In this document: in pieces, positions 18,512-27,510 of the stretch | Layout of the letters: every line of letters starts with the position of its first letter | Numbering within the stretch: position 1 is the first letter of the stretch | Assembly (NCBI GenBank): GCA_017442185.1 | Contig: JAFSAT010000003.1 | Coordinates: 1-54,471 of the forward strand | DNA length: 54,471 nucleotides | Reading direction: 5' to 3' | From: Bacteroidaceae bacterium | GTDB lineage: Bacteria; Bacteroidota; Bacteroidia; Bacteroidales; Bacteroidaceae | Translations under genes and position numbers: made by a program | The notes under the pieces: generated by a model | The model's input: only the letters and a program-made list of their open reading frames with translations | Database searches by the model: none | What the model was told of the DNA's origin: nothing

Positions 18512-19009
18512 ATGAAAAGAGTAACCTGCCCCAAATGCGACCATCCGATAGTGTTCGATGACAACGGCTATCCCATAGGACAGTCTCTTGTATTTGAATG
18601 TGAACATTGCCGCAAGAGTTTCACCATCCGCATTGGCGAAAAACAAGACGAAGTACAAGATGAAGACCTTGGGCACATCACCGTCATAGAGAACAGATTT
18701 TGCTTTAAGCAAACACTGCAACTATCTGAAGGAGACAACATTATAGGCAGATACAATAAAGGAACAATAATATCGCATCCTATTGAAACAACCGACCCCA
18801 GCATGGATAGGCGTCATTGCATAATAAATGTAAAGCGAAACAGTTCGGGAGAATCGGTATACACCATACGCGATAATTCCAGCGTCACAGGCACATTTGT
18901 GATGAATAGGATTTTAGGCAACCGCGAACGCCTGCGAATAGAAGATGGAGCAATAATAACGATAGGAGCCACCACACTGATTCTACACACCCCTGACAGC
19001 GAAGATTAG
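18512..19009 (+). CDS. Zinc-ribbon and FHA domain protein
   Basis: A 165-aa cytoplasmic protein. Cys6, Cys9, Cys30 and Cys33 form a zinc-ribbon-like knuckle; residues about 75-160 form an FHA domain (IIGRYNKGT, SMDRRHC, and the ITIGATTLIL end strand), which binds phosphothreonine peptides. The SMDRRHC segment matches the phosphopeptide-binding loop. It begins 6 bp after the HU-CCDC81/SPOR gene, implying one operon and possibly a shared regulatory role. The ligand is unknown. Confidence 0.8.
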   Translation: MKRVTCPKCDHPIVFDDNGYPIGQSLVFECEHCRKSFTIRIGEKQDEVQDEDLGHITVIENRFCFKQTLQLSEGDNIIGRYNKGTIISHPIETTDPSMDRRHCIINVKRNSSGESVYTIRDNSSVTGTFVMNRILGNRERLRIEDGAIITIGATTLILHTPDSED

Positions 19010-19038
19010 AACAGAAGTTTAAATGGTTTACAAGAGAA

Positions 19039-19812
19039 TCAAGGTGCTATACTATCAGTATAAAGCAGCTCCACTTTGCACATGAACTCTTCAGGTACAG
19101 CAGATGTATCATTAACAGTGAAGAGAGCCAAGCGATAATCGCACAGGGCATGCACAAGTCTGAAAACCACATTATCAAAAGCATCGGTATGCAATGCAAT
19201 CCACTCAATCTCTTCGCCACCAAAGACATCATACATAAGCATACGTTGCAACACCGTTGAATTTATATCATCAGCCATGCACGAATAAAGCACACGGTGG
19301 AAGCCTCGCCTTTTAAGCTCGCAATAATCATCATAACTGAATGCCTCTACCACCATTCGGCTTTTAAGATTAGGGAAAAAACGTTCCAACACATCTGCAT
19401 CGGATATTTTATCCGTTACAAAAAATATCTCACTATTCTCCTCAAAGAAAGTATTTATCATTTCGGCTGTGAGCGGTGTATATTTCCCATAAATGCGACG
19501 CGACATAAAATCATGCAGAGCAGGCGCCGTATCGCCACGCTGCAAAAATCCTGTCATACTATTATAATCCGACCAAGAATGTCCTGCAACAACAAAGCTG
19601 TCAGCAGTCATCAAAAGGTCTAACTCAATATACCTATACCCGGCATCTGCGGCTTTCTTGACAGCTTCGAGCGAATTTGTATACAGACAACCATCTATTG
19701 CTCCACCGGCATGAGCCACTAAACTATAAGAATAAGCACATTGTTGCTGTTTCTCTGAACAGGAGAGTAAAAGAAACAGCAACAAAAATGCCATATTCAT
19801 CACATTGCGCAT
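19039..19812 (-). CDS. Glycerophosphodiester phosphodiesterase-like lipoprotein
   Basis: A 257-aa predicted lipoprotein: signal helix and lipobox LLLSC with Cys18. A GDPD-type TIM barrel follows, with His in HAGG, NSLEA, the metal-binding pair in IELD, and the catalytic His in VAGHSW, so the catalytic set seems complete although HAGG replaces the usual HRG. It should hydrolyse glycerophosphodiesters or a related phosphodiester outside the inner membrane. ATG 19812 is preferred over GTG 19830, which overlaps the aminopeptidase gene. It follows aminopeptidase P closely and is probably in the same operon. Confidence 0.75.
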   Translation of the reverse strand: MRNVMNMAFLLLFLLLSCSEKQQQCAYSYSLVAHAGGAIDGCLYTNSLEAVKKAADAGYRYIELDLLMTADSFVVAGHSWSDYNSMTGFLQRGDTAPALHDFMSRRIYGKYTPLTAEMINTFFEENSEIFFVTDKISDADVLERFFPNLKSRMVVEAFSYDDYCELKRRGFHRVLYSCMADDINSTVLQRMLMYDVFGGEEIEWIALHTDAFDNVVFRLVHALCDYRLALFTVNDTSAVPEEFMCKVELLYTDSIAP

Positions 19813-19816
19813 AAAA

Positions 19817-21598
19817 TCACAGTGGTGCACAGGCGTGCTTCAGAAAATCAAACATTTCGCCTTCAAAATAAGGAGAAAGCATCTCAAACACCCACGCATG
19901 ATAATTATTGAGATACTCAACAGCCTCTATCCCCAACAAATCCTTTATTATGGGAGTTTTATCTATCGGGCACAATGTAAGAGGTTGCAACGCACAGAAA
20001 TCTCCAAATTCGGTGCAAGCATGGGGAACCACAAGCATTGTATTCTCTATTCTTATTCCGTGCCGTCCGGCTTTATATATGCCCGGTTCATTGGTTACTG
20101 TAGCTCCGGGGAGCAGTGGAGCCTGCACATAATTCATGCGAATTTGATGCGGCCCTTCATGCACATTCAAACGATGGCCCACTCCATGCCCTGTACCATG
20201 CAGATAGTTCTCGCCTGATTGCCACAACCATTGACGCGCCAACACATCGAGTTGAGTGCCGCTTGTTCCTTTTGGAAATTTTGCCATTGCAAGCGAAATA
20301 TGCCCACGCAAAACCCTTGTATAATCCTCTTTTTGCTCTTCGGTAAGCTCGCCTAATGCAATGGTTCGCGTAATATCCGTTGTTCCGCATTTATACTGAC
20401 CTCCGCAATCAAGAAGAAGAAATCCTTTGGCATGCAACAGCGCGTTATTCTCTTCTGTCGGCTCATAGTGAACAATTGCCGCATTGGCACCATACGCAGC
20501 TATGGTGGAAAAGCTCAATCCCAAGAAATTCTCGTCCAATCGTCTGTACTCGGTGAGTTTACGGTCGACATCCAATTCTGTGATTCCACCATTTTCAACA
20601 GCAGGATGCAGCCAATGTAACAGCTTCACCATGGCAATGCCTTCGGCAAGCATGGCTGTTTTGAAACCTTCTACCTCTACGCTGTTTTTAACAGCTTTCA
20701 TTGAGGCAACGGGAGAGTCTTTATATATAATGTGACAATTGGGATTTAGTCTTACTCTGACAGCAGCATTGCACCTGCTCGGTTGCAAAAGGATAGTAGA
20801 AAGTGGATAGCTTGCCAAATATTCCCAAACAGCAGTATATGGAGCAACCGTAATACCCTCTTTGTTGAGATATTTCAGCACAGAATCGTCTATTTTCTCT
20901 TCTGCTGCAAACAACGTTGCATTTTCGCAAGTAACAAGCAAATATGACACCAGCACAGGATTATAATCAACATCGGAGCCGCGCAGATTGGTAAGCCATG
21001 CAACCTCGTCGAGCATCGACACAAACATTCCATCGACACCAAGTTCTTTGAGCACTATTCGCAGACGCTTTAGCTTTTCAGCTGCGCTCTCTCCGGATAT
21101 TTCCAAAGGCATCACCTCGGCCTGTCCGTTGGGAACCTGTGGACGCTCTGTCCAAATAACATCGAAAGGGTCGGATGTTGCGTCGAGCGATATTCCACAC
21201 TCTGAAAGTCGCGCACTCCAGTTGTCTGCCTCGGAGATAGAACACACCGAACCATCGACACCCACCGTATCTCCTTGTTTCAAATTATTGCACAGCCAAT
21301 CTATTATGGAGGGTGTCTCTGCAAGCCCATCTTTCATTAGCTCATACTCAGAACCTTCGAGCATTTTTTCGGCAGCCAGCCAATATCTTGAATCTGTCCA
21401 CAAAAGAGTTTTTTCGAGCGTTACGACAACCGTACCTGCTGAGCCGTCAAACCCCGAAATCCATTCGCGACACTTCCATCTGTCGGCAACATATTCACTG
21501 CTGTGCGCATCACTGCTCACGACTATAAAAGCCGACAGATTGTTCACTCTCATATAATTGCGCAGGGACTCCACCCTATCTTTCACTTCTACCAACAT
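19817..21598 (-). CDS. Aminopeptidase P (Xaa-Pro aminopeptidase), long form
   Basis: A 593-aa M24 metallopeptidase, which removes N-terminal residues preceding proline. Two creatinase N-terminal-like domains (about 1-300) precede the catalytic pita-bread domain. All metal ligands are visible: Asp397, Asp408, His471 in GTGHGVGH, Glu504 in NEPGIY and Glu518 in IRIEN. The three-domain length matches the eukaryotic-like long form common in Bacteroidales. A full promoter sits at 21694-21724. Confidence 0.93.
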   Translation of the reverse strand: MLVEVKDRVESLRNYMRVNNLSAFIVVSSDAHSSEYVADRWKCREWISGFDGSAGTVVVTLEKTLLWTDSRYWLAAEKMLEGSEYELMKDGLAETPSIIDWLCNNLKQGDTVGVDGSVCSISEADNWSARLSECGISLDATSDPFDVIWTERPQVPNGQAEVMPLEISGESAAEKLKRLRIVLKELGVDGMFVSMLDEVAWLTNLRGSDVDYNPVLVSYLLVTCENATLFAAEEKIDDSVLKYLNKEGITVAPYTAVWEYLASYPLSTILLQPSRCNAAVRVRLNPNCHIIYKDSPVASMKAVKNSVEVEGFKTAMLAEGIAMVKLLHWLHPAVENGGITELDVDRKLTEYRRLDENFLGLSFSTIAAYGANAAIVHYEPTEENNALLHAKGFLLLDCGGQYKCGTTDITRTIALGELTEEQKEDYTRVLRGHISLAMAKFPKGTSGTQLDVLARQWLWQSGENYLHGTGHGVGHRLNVHEGPHQIRMNYVQAPLLPGATVTNEPGIYKAGRHGIRIENTMLVVPHACTEFGDFCALQPLTLCPIDKTPIIKDLLGIEAVEYLNNYHAWVFEMLSPYFEGEMFDFLKHACAPL

Positions 21599-21693
21599 AA
21601 AACTTAATTTATAAACTTTTTAAATTTTTCGTTAAATCGCCGACAGCTAACCTGTTGACAGATTTTAATTTGCGAAACTACGCATTTCTTTTG

Positions 21694-21724
21694 CGAATAT
21701 AACAAACATATAATAGAAAACAAA
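21694..21724 (-). promoter_or_regulatory. Aminopeptidase P promoter (TTTG-19-TATATTCG)
   Basis: Minus-strand TTTG (21721-21724), 19-base gap, TATATTCG (21694-21701). The leader would be about 90 nt. Confidence 0.65.
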
Positions 21725-21743
21725 AGAAGCCGGAATAAAACTT

Positions 21744-21779
21744 AAGAGAGTGTATCAAAATCTATTGATACACTCTCTT
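21744..21779 (-). terminator. Terminator downstream of tRNA-His
   Basis: AAGAGAGTGTATCAA (21744-21758) pairs exactly with TTGATACACTCTCTT (21765-21779), six bases past the 3' end of the tRNA on the minus strand. Confidence 0.85.
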
Positions 21780-21785
21780 TCTTTG

Positions 21786-21860
21786 GGTGACTAGTGGGAT
21801 TCGAACCCACGACATTCAGAACCACAATCTGACGCTCTAACCGACTGAACTATAGTCACC
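21786..21860 (-). tRNA. tRNA-His (anticodon GTG)
   Basis: The minus strand folds as a standard cloverleaf. The acceptor GGTGACTA pairs with TAGTCACC, including the extra G-1:C73 pair unique to tRNA-His; the T arm is GTGGG-TTCGAAT-CCCAC. The anticodon loop TTGTGGT gives GTG (plus positions 21823-21825). CCA is not encoded. Confidence 0.96.
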
Positions 21861-21893
21861 ATTCAAAATGTGCGCCTCCCGAGGAAAGCGATG

Positions 21894-21925
21894 CAAAGGT
21901 ATGAATTATTTTTTTAACAAGCAAA
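21894..21925 (-). promoter_or_regulatory. tRNA-His promoter (TTTG-20-TACCTTTG)
   Basis: Minus-strand TTTG (21922-21925) and TACCTTTG (21894-21901) are 20 bases apart, an exact Bacteroidota consensus ~35 bases before the tRNA. Confidence 0.75.
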
Positions 21926-22006
21926 CATTTTTGTGTTTTTCTTCAAAATTAAAACATTTTTGTAATCATCCATGAAGTGACGAGCATAAATTAAAAACCA
22001 CAGTTT

Positions 22007-23296
22007 CTATTCTCCATAAATAAAATACCACCAAAATGTCTTTCCGAAATATCTTCTTATATAATTGGAACGTACATGATATTCAGGATGTTCGGCCTCC
22101 AGCTTCACCATTCTTTGATATTCCTGCTTCAGTGTGTCCATGTTCAACAGCAGTTCTTCTCCGCCGGCAGGCATGGCATAGTCTCTGATTGCATCGCGAT
22201 AGTGCTGTGGCAATTCTTTATCGTACTTCCACCCAAACATACCAAGCAAAAGAAATTTTGTTCGTAATGTATCCGACTTAAAGGGGAGGTCATAATCCTT
22301 AAGCACAGTAGAATAGTATAATAAGGCCTCTTTATAGTGCCTTGGCAAATAATTATCTTCTGCAAGCTGATAGAATCGTGGCAGTTCCGACACAAATTCT
22401 TCTATTTTTTTTTCAAGCAAAAGCGCACACAGATAGTAATCGGCGACTTTTTTTGATGGAACACTGTCGAGCTCTATCACACGACGCAAATATGCCAACG
22501 CATCTTCATCACTTTTGCGTTGCACGCCTATTGCTGCATAAACAGTATCGGGCGAGAGCGGTGATGTCTGAGACAATTTTGGCAGAAGTCCTTCGGCGCC
22601 ATAGTATTGCGGATATTCAAAAAGAGCTTCTCCCAGCTTGCCTTGTTGCGACAAATAAAAGGCACGTGCCGCCGTCAGCTCGTGCGAAGCATTTGTCGAG
22701 CGTCTTGCCACATTCAGAGCGGCATCTATATCTCCACGTTTATAATGGGAATATGCGGCTGCCTCGTGCTTCAAATTATCATTACCGTTTGAAAGGGCGC
22801 CTGTAACACAAAACAGCACAGTGAAAAGCAATAAATTGCGCCACAAAATACGATTCCCCTCCATGTGGATGTTCTTTATCTTGGCAAACAGAACCTTTTG
22901 CAGCAGAAAGGCCGAAATAATATACACAAGAATTCCTGTTGCAAGCGTCAGCGCCCATGGATGCAGTGATTTTCCTCCTGTATATATCGACGCATCAATA
23001 TCTGTGATAAATGCAAGCAACAGAGACGATGGCAAATATGCCATTGCCGTCCATTCGCGTTGAAATTTAGCATAGCGATTCAGCCACAATGCAAGCAGCA
23101 AAAGCAGCGTGGTGACCGTAACGGCCACCACATATTCATTATATATCAGTTTCCCTGTGGCCACTTTGTCATATAATGCTTCGAGCAGTGGTGATTGATA
23201 CACCGCAATAAAACTGAAACAAAATACCACAAACACAATGGCACACAACCTACTTATGCTTCGTTGCAAGCGTTTCTCGCCTCGCTGTTCCCTCAT
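22007..23296 (-). CDS. Integral membrane protein with soluble helical C-terminal domain
   Basis: A 429-aa protein. The first ~175 residues hold about five hydrophobic segments (for example IVFVVFCFSFIAVY, VVAVTVTTLLLLLALWL, ILVYIISAFLLQKVLF). The rest is a soluble helical domain resembling TPR-like repeats (DIDAALNVARRSTNASHE and others). It starts 3 bp after the glgB stop on the same strand and is probably co-transcribed with it. I do not recognise a named function; it resembles uncharacterised Bacteroidales membrane proteins. Confidence 0.75.
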   Translation of the reverse strand: MREQRGEKRLQRSISRLCAIVFVVFCFSFIAVYQSPLLEALYDKVATGKLIYNEYVVAVTVTTLLLLLALWLNRYAKFQREWTAMAYLPSSLLLAFITDIDASIYTGGKSLHPWALTLATGILVYIISAFLLQKVLFAKIKNIHMEGNRILWRNLLLFTVLFCVTGALSNGNDNLKHEAAAYSHYKRGDIDAALNVARRSTNASHELTAARAFYLSQQGKLGEALFEYPQYYGAEGLLPKLSQTSPLSPDTVYAAIGVQRKSDEDALAYLRRVIELDSVPSKKVADYYLCALLLEKKIEEFVSELPRFYQLAEDNYLPRHYKEALLYYSTVLKDYDLPFKSDTLRTKFLLLGMFGWKYDKELPQHYRDAIRDYAMPAGGEELLLNMDTLKQEYQRMVKLEAEHPEYHVRSNYIRRYFGKTFWWYFIYGE

Positions 23297-23299
23297 TTT

Positions 23300-25312
23300 T
23301 TACTTGCTTTTTCTGTTCTTTTTAAGTACGAGTGCAGTGCGTGCAGGCAGGTAAAGCTGCAACCACCCTTTCTTACGACGTGCATGAAGTTTATCATACT
23401 GTGTAAAGTGTGTCTGCTTTTCATCTACAAGACCGTAACCGGCGAAGCGCTCATTATCGCTGCTCATCACAATAGAATAGTCGCCCTCGGGTACTAATAG
23501 TCCATAGTTTGTAAATGAGCGTGTAGGATTAAAATTGAACACGAACACCAAATCGCGACGCGAGAATGCGAGCACTTGGTCGCCATCGTTGTGCCATATC
23601 TCCTTTACGGGACGCTCTTGGAAGTTTTTCACACTGCCTATCAGTTTTGTCATCTCTTTGTCAAATTCGCCCAATGGTGCATAGAAGTAGTCGGGATTGT
23701 CCACAAGGCTCCATTGACGACGTGCATATTTATGGCTCCAGCCATTGCCTTCGCGTGGAAAATCTATCCATTCGGGATGTCCGAATTCGTTACCCATAAA
23801 GTTCAGATATCCGCCGTTTATTGTGGCAAGCGTTATCAGGCGTATCATCTTGTGCAGAGCTATTCCGCGTGTCACCATGCCTGTCTCGTCACCACGTTTA
23901 AAATGCCAATACATATCGGCGTCTATCAAGCGGAATATTATGGTTTTATCTCCTACGAGTGCCTGGTCGTGACTCTCGGCGTATGATATTGTTTTTTCGT
24001 CCTTACGACGGTTGGTAAGCTCCCAGAATATTGATGAGGGTTTCCAATCTTCGTCACGACACTCTTTTATCACTTTTATCCAATAGTCGGGAATATTCAT
24101 TGCCATGCGATAGTCGAAGCCGTAGCCGCCATCTTCAATGGGTGCTGCAAGACCCGGCATTCCCGATACCTCTTCGGCTATAGTGATTGCCTTGGGGTTT
24201 ACTTGATGGATAAGACGATTGGCAAGTGTAAGATAGCAGATTGCATCGCCATCCTGATGTCCGTTAAAATAGTCGCCATAGTTGCAGAATGCCTCTCCCA
24301 AGCCGTGGCTGTAATATATCATTGAAGTAACGCCATCGAAGCGGAAACCGTCAAATTTAAATTCTTCGAGCCAATATTTGCAGTTTGACAACAAGAAATG
24401 TACGACCTCGTTTTTTCCATAGTCGAAACAGAGCGAATCCCAAGCCGAATGTACCCGACGGTCGTTGCCATGGAAATATTGCGCAGGATCGCCATCGAGC
24501 AGCCCTAACCCCTCAAGCACATTTTTCACAGCATGAGAGTGCACAAGATCCATAATTACGGCAATACCCATGCTATGTGCTGTGTCTATGAGTTCTTTCA
24601 ATTCTTCGGGAGTGCCGAAGCGCGAAGATGGTGCAAAGAAGTTAGATACATGGTAGCCGAAACTTCCGTAGTATGGGTGTTCCTGAATTGCCATTATCTG
24701 TATGCAGTTGTAGCCATCTGCTGCTACACGTGGGAGCACTTTCTCGGTAAATTCCCTGTATGTACCCACTCGTTCTTCTTCTTGCGACATGCCCACATGA
24801 CACTCATATATGAGCAGGGGTGAGGTTTTGGGAACAAACTTTTTGGTTTTGAATGTATATTCCTCCTCGGGACTCCACACTTGTGCACAGAATATTTTTG
24901 TTGCTTCATCCTGCACTACTCGTCGTGCCCACGCCGGAATGCGTTCGCCGCATCCGCCATCCCAATAGACTTTCATTTTATAGTGCTGGCCGTGTTCAAG
25001 GGCTTTTCGGGGCATACGTCTTTCCCAAACGCCGCCCGGCAATGCCTTAAGCTCGTATTGCGGAAGCTCTTCCCAATTTGAAAAGTCTCCTATCAGCACT
25101 ATTCTGGTTGCATTGGGTGCCCACTCTCTGAAGCACCATCCTGTACTTGTCTTATGCAGACCGAAATAGAGATAGCCTGTTGCAAAATCCGACAATGTTT
25201 GTCTGCCGTTTTTTGTCAATTCTTTTTCTCTCTGAAGGAAATAACGGTATCTGCCATCTATCTCCAATGTGTAGGGCTCCAGATAACTGTCGCGTGCAAT
25301 TAGGTTCAGCAT
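23300..25312 (-). CDS. glgB: 1,4-alpha-glucan branching enzyme
   Basis: A 670-aa GH13 enzyme that makes alpha-1,6 branches in glycogen. An N-terminal CBM48-like domain (FREWAPNATRIVLIGDFSNW, 61-80) precedes the barrel. Catalytic motifs are visible: DLVHSHAVKN (255-264), the nucleophile Asp326 in DGFRFDGV, the acid Glu380 in IAEEVSG, and AESHDQ. It resembles the eukaryote-like branching enzymes of Bacteroidales. No other glycogen genes are in this window. It is upstream of, and likely coupled to, the membrane protein gene. Confidence 0.96.
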   Translation of the reverse strand: MLNLIARDSYLEPYTLEIDGRYRYFLQREKELTKNGRQTLSDFATGYLYFGLHKTSTGWCFREWAPNATRIVLIGDFSNWEELPQYELKALPGGVWERRMPRKALEHGQHYKMKVYWDGGCGERIPAWARRVVQDEATKIFCAQVWSPEEEYTFKTKKFVPKTSPLLIYECHVGMSQEEERVGTYREFTEKVLPRVAADGYNCIQIMAIQEHPYYGSFGYHVSNFFAPSSRFGTPEELKELIDTAHSMGIAVIMDLVHSHAVKNVLEGLGLLDGDPAQYFHGNDRRVHSAWDSLCFDYGKNEVVHFLLSNCKYWLEEFKFDGFRFDGVTSMIYYSHGLGEAFCNYGDYFNGHQDGDAICYLTLANRLIHQVNPKAITIAEEVSGMPGLAAPIEDGGYGFDYRMAMNIPDYWIKVIKECRDEDWKPSSIFWELTNRRKDEKTISYAESHDQALVGDKTIIFRLIDADMYWHFKRGDETGMVTRGIALHKMIRLITLATINGGYLNFMGNEFGHPEWIDFPREGNGWSHKYARRQWSLVDNPDYFYAPLGEFDKEMTKLIGSVKNFQERPVKEIWHNDGDQVLAFSRRDLVFVFNFNPTRSFTNYGLLVPEGDYSIVMSSDNERFAGYGLVDEKQTHFTQYDKLHARRKKGWLQLYLPARTALVLKKNRKSK

Positions 25313-25351
25313 AGCGGTATATTTTTATATTATTGTTGGGTTCCTGTTTTT

Positions 25352-25542
25352 TAGAAGCAGTTTAAATTTCTTTCAAATATTATGTTTATATTGCGTATAA
25401 GCGGATTACACTTGTCTTTTTATGCTCTTTTTGCCTGTTTTTTTTAAAGGTTACACAGCCTGCCATGCACCCTTAAAATGAAATAACATTATTAGATAAG
25501 AACCATAAAAATTCCAATTACATAAATTTAAACAGCTTCTTA
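25352..25542. repeat. Dispersed intergenic repeat (subtype A, full copy)
   Basis: About 190 bp with ends AGAAGCAGTTTAAATTTC and AAATTTAAACAGCTTCT. The interior has TTTCAAATATTATG, ACACTTGTCTTTTTATGCTC and GGTTACACAGCC, shared with the copies near 42352 and 52980. It lies between glgB and the YhcH-like gene. Confidence 0.85.
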
Positions 25543-25554
25543 GTGGTATTTTTT

Positions 25555-26004
25555 TTATTCAACGGCTACTTTTACAATCACTTTCCTTAGTTTTACAGGT
25601 GTAACGGCCGGGGCGTGACCATCTTGTGGAAAGAATATTGTAAACATCGAACGCTTTACATTTACATAGTCTGTTGCCAACATACCCACCGGGTATAATG
25701 ACGCGTCACCTTGCTCATCGTATTCGCGCTCGGGAAGTTCTGTCTTTGGTATATATCCCATCACTTCGTCACCTGTGAGGGGTATCTGTATGTCTATATA
25801 CTTACGATGAATTTCTATCGGAGCCTCTTCTTTTGTACGTGGCTGTGCCTCCATTACGTTGGCAAATACTTTATCGCCGCATACCTCGTTGCGCCCCAAC
25901 GGTAGTTTGTCGAGCTCGGTGTTGAGTATAAAGTCGATTGCTATGGGAAAATTAGGATTAACCCCTGCATATTTTCTCAAATTTTCTAATGAGTCGAGTA
26001 TCAT
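25555..26004 (-). CDS. YhcH/YjgK/YiaL family protein (DUF386)
   Basis: A 149-aa single-domain beta-jelly-roll protein. HRKYIDIQIPLTGDE (about 67-81) and MFTIFFPQDGHAPA (about 120-133) hold the His and Glu/Asp residues that bind metal in the cupin-like family. Relatives include EbgC and YhcH, linked to sugar metabolism (sialic acid, galactoside operons), but no sugar genes are adjacent here, so the substrate is open. Confidence 0.88.
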   Translation of the reverse strand: MILDSLENLRKYAGVNPNFPIAIDFILNTELDKLPLGRNEVCGDKVFANVMEAQPRTKEEAPIEIHRKYIDIQIPLTGDEVMGYIPKTELPEREYDEQGDASLYPVGMLATDYVNVKRSMFTIFFPQDGHAPAVTPVKLRKVIVKVAVE

Positions 26005-26035
26005 AGTAGTTGATTTTGGTTTAACGGTTTATGTA

Positions 26036-27265
26036 TTATTGTTTAACGTTCTTCTTTAACTGTCCGAGGACATATTCGCACTCTTTTATTATTGTGCCTG
26101 CGCTGTCTTTAACTACAAACAGCCCATTGCGCTGACCCTCGTAAAATGTTCCTTCGTAGCGGAGTCCGTCTTTATCTACTGCAACGCCTTTGCCGTGTTC
26201 GGCACCATTCTCAAACGAGCCGCGGTATTTAGTGCCGTTTACACGACGCAATATTCCCTCGCCATGCATCACTCCGTCTTCCCACTCTCCGTCGTAGACA
26301 TCGCCGTTGGCCCATGTGTATATTCCGTGTCCTGTGCAAATGTCATCTTCCCAATCTCCATCGTATGTTGCACCATTTTCAAAAAGCATTTTACCTTTGC
26401 CGCTACGCACTCCGTTCACAAAATCGCCATCATACACCGTTCCGGTTGTGCTTTTGTATACGCCTTTGCCATGCCATTCTCCTGCAAGATAGTTGCCTTC
26501 GTATACATCTCCGTTGGCAAAGGTATATTTTCCTTGTCCGTCGCGCACGTCATTCTTCCAATCCCCTTCGTAAACATCGCCATTTGCAAAGGTATACATG
26601 CCTTGTCCGTCGCGGACATTATTCTTCCATGTGCCAATGTATTTACTGTTATCGCTCCAGATGAATGTTCCCATGCCTTCGTGAACATCGTTGAGCCATT
26701 CACCCACGTATGACGAGCCGTCCGAATAGAAATAGCTGCCCGAGCCGCTGCGTTTGTCCTCGACCCATGAACCTACATAAAAGTCGCCATTGGGATATGT
26801 CATTTTACCGTAGCCCTGCTGATAATCGGCGTGCCAATTGCCATCGTAACAGCGTCCATCGACAAAGTAGCATATTCCTTTGCCATGTTGACGCCCTGCA
26901 TGAAATTCGCCCTCGTAGCGTTCGCCGTCGCTGAAGAGATACACCCCTTTACCCTGCATTTTGCCTTTTACGAAAGAACCCGTATAGACATTACCATTGG
27001 GGAATGTCATTTTCCCATTGCCATGCGGACGGCGCCCCTTCATTTCGCCAACATATAGCGAACCATCTTTAAGTTTGACCGAACGCACATTCTTGGCAAT
27101 CACCACTTTGGGGAGCTGTGCAGTGTTTTTCGATGTATAAATGCGTTCCACTGTTTCCAAACTGTCAGCATTGCTGCAGAATGGCAAAAAGGTGTTCGGA
27201 GCCACTCGGGCAATGGCACTGACTGTAACGAATGATATTATAAGTGTGAATATCTTGTGTCTCAT
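26036..27265 (-). CDS. Secreted MORN-repeat protein
   Basis: A 409-aa protein with a signal peptide (MRHKIFTLIISFVTVSAIA), then about a dozen tandem MORN-type units of 23 residues (pattern YxGxWxxGxxHGxGxxxxxxG; for example GEFHAGRQHGKGICYF, NVRDGQGKYTF). Two neighbouring units are nearly identical, as expected for recent duplication. The MORN module is often membrane-associated in eukaryotes; the bacterial function is unknown, and a periplasmic location is predicted here. The ATG at 27265 is chosen because a full promoter lies at 27422-27452. Confidence 0.85.
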   Translation of the reverse strand: MRHKIFTLIISFVTVSAIARVAPNTFLPFCSNADSLETVERIYTSKNTAQLPKVVIAKNVRSVKLKDGSLYVGEMKGRRPHGNGKMTFPNGNVYTGSFVKGKMQGKGVYLFSDGERYEGEFHAGRQHGKGICYFVDGRCYDGNWHADYQQGYGKMTYPNGDFYVGSWVEDKRSGSGSYFYSDGSSYVGEWLNDVHEGMGTFIWSDNSKYIGTWKNNVRDGQGMYTFANGDVYEGDWKNDVRDGQGKYTFANGDVYEGNYLAGEWHGKGVYKSTTGTVYDGDFVNGVRSGKGKMLFENGATYDGDWEDDICTGHGIYTWANGDVYDGEWEDGVMHGEGILRRVNGTKYRGSFENGAEHGKGVAVDKDGLRYEGTFYEGQRNGLFVVKDSAGTIIKECEYVLGQLKKNVKQ

Positions 27266-27421
27266 GTATAAACAAAAAACATAGTGTCGTGGAATATTCC
27301 TGCAACCTCTTTTAAGGCTGTTTAAGTATTCCCTGTTATTATAATTGTAAAGATAAAGAACAGGCGAAAAACAATAAATATTGCAGTTCAATCCTAAATT
27401 AGATATCTTCACGCTATACCG

Positions 27422-27452
27422 CAAAGATAACAAGAAGTTGGTAAAGGGCAAA
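27422..27452 (-). promoter_or_regulatory. MORN gene promoter (TTTG-19-TATCTTTG)
   Basis: Minus-strand TTTG (27449-27452) and TATCTTTG (27422-27429), 19 bases apart. It rules out a longer start for the MORN gene. Confidence 0.75.
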
Positions 27453-27510
27453 AAAAATGCAGGAATTTAATCTATTTTAATTGAGAAGTCATGTGTAAAT
27501 AATGCAACGG

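Noticed and set aside
27266-27451. N-terminal extension of the MORN protein
   Set aside because: It runs up into the promoter at 27422-27452, and the signal peptide begins at 27265.
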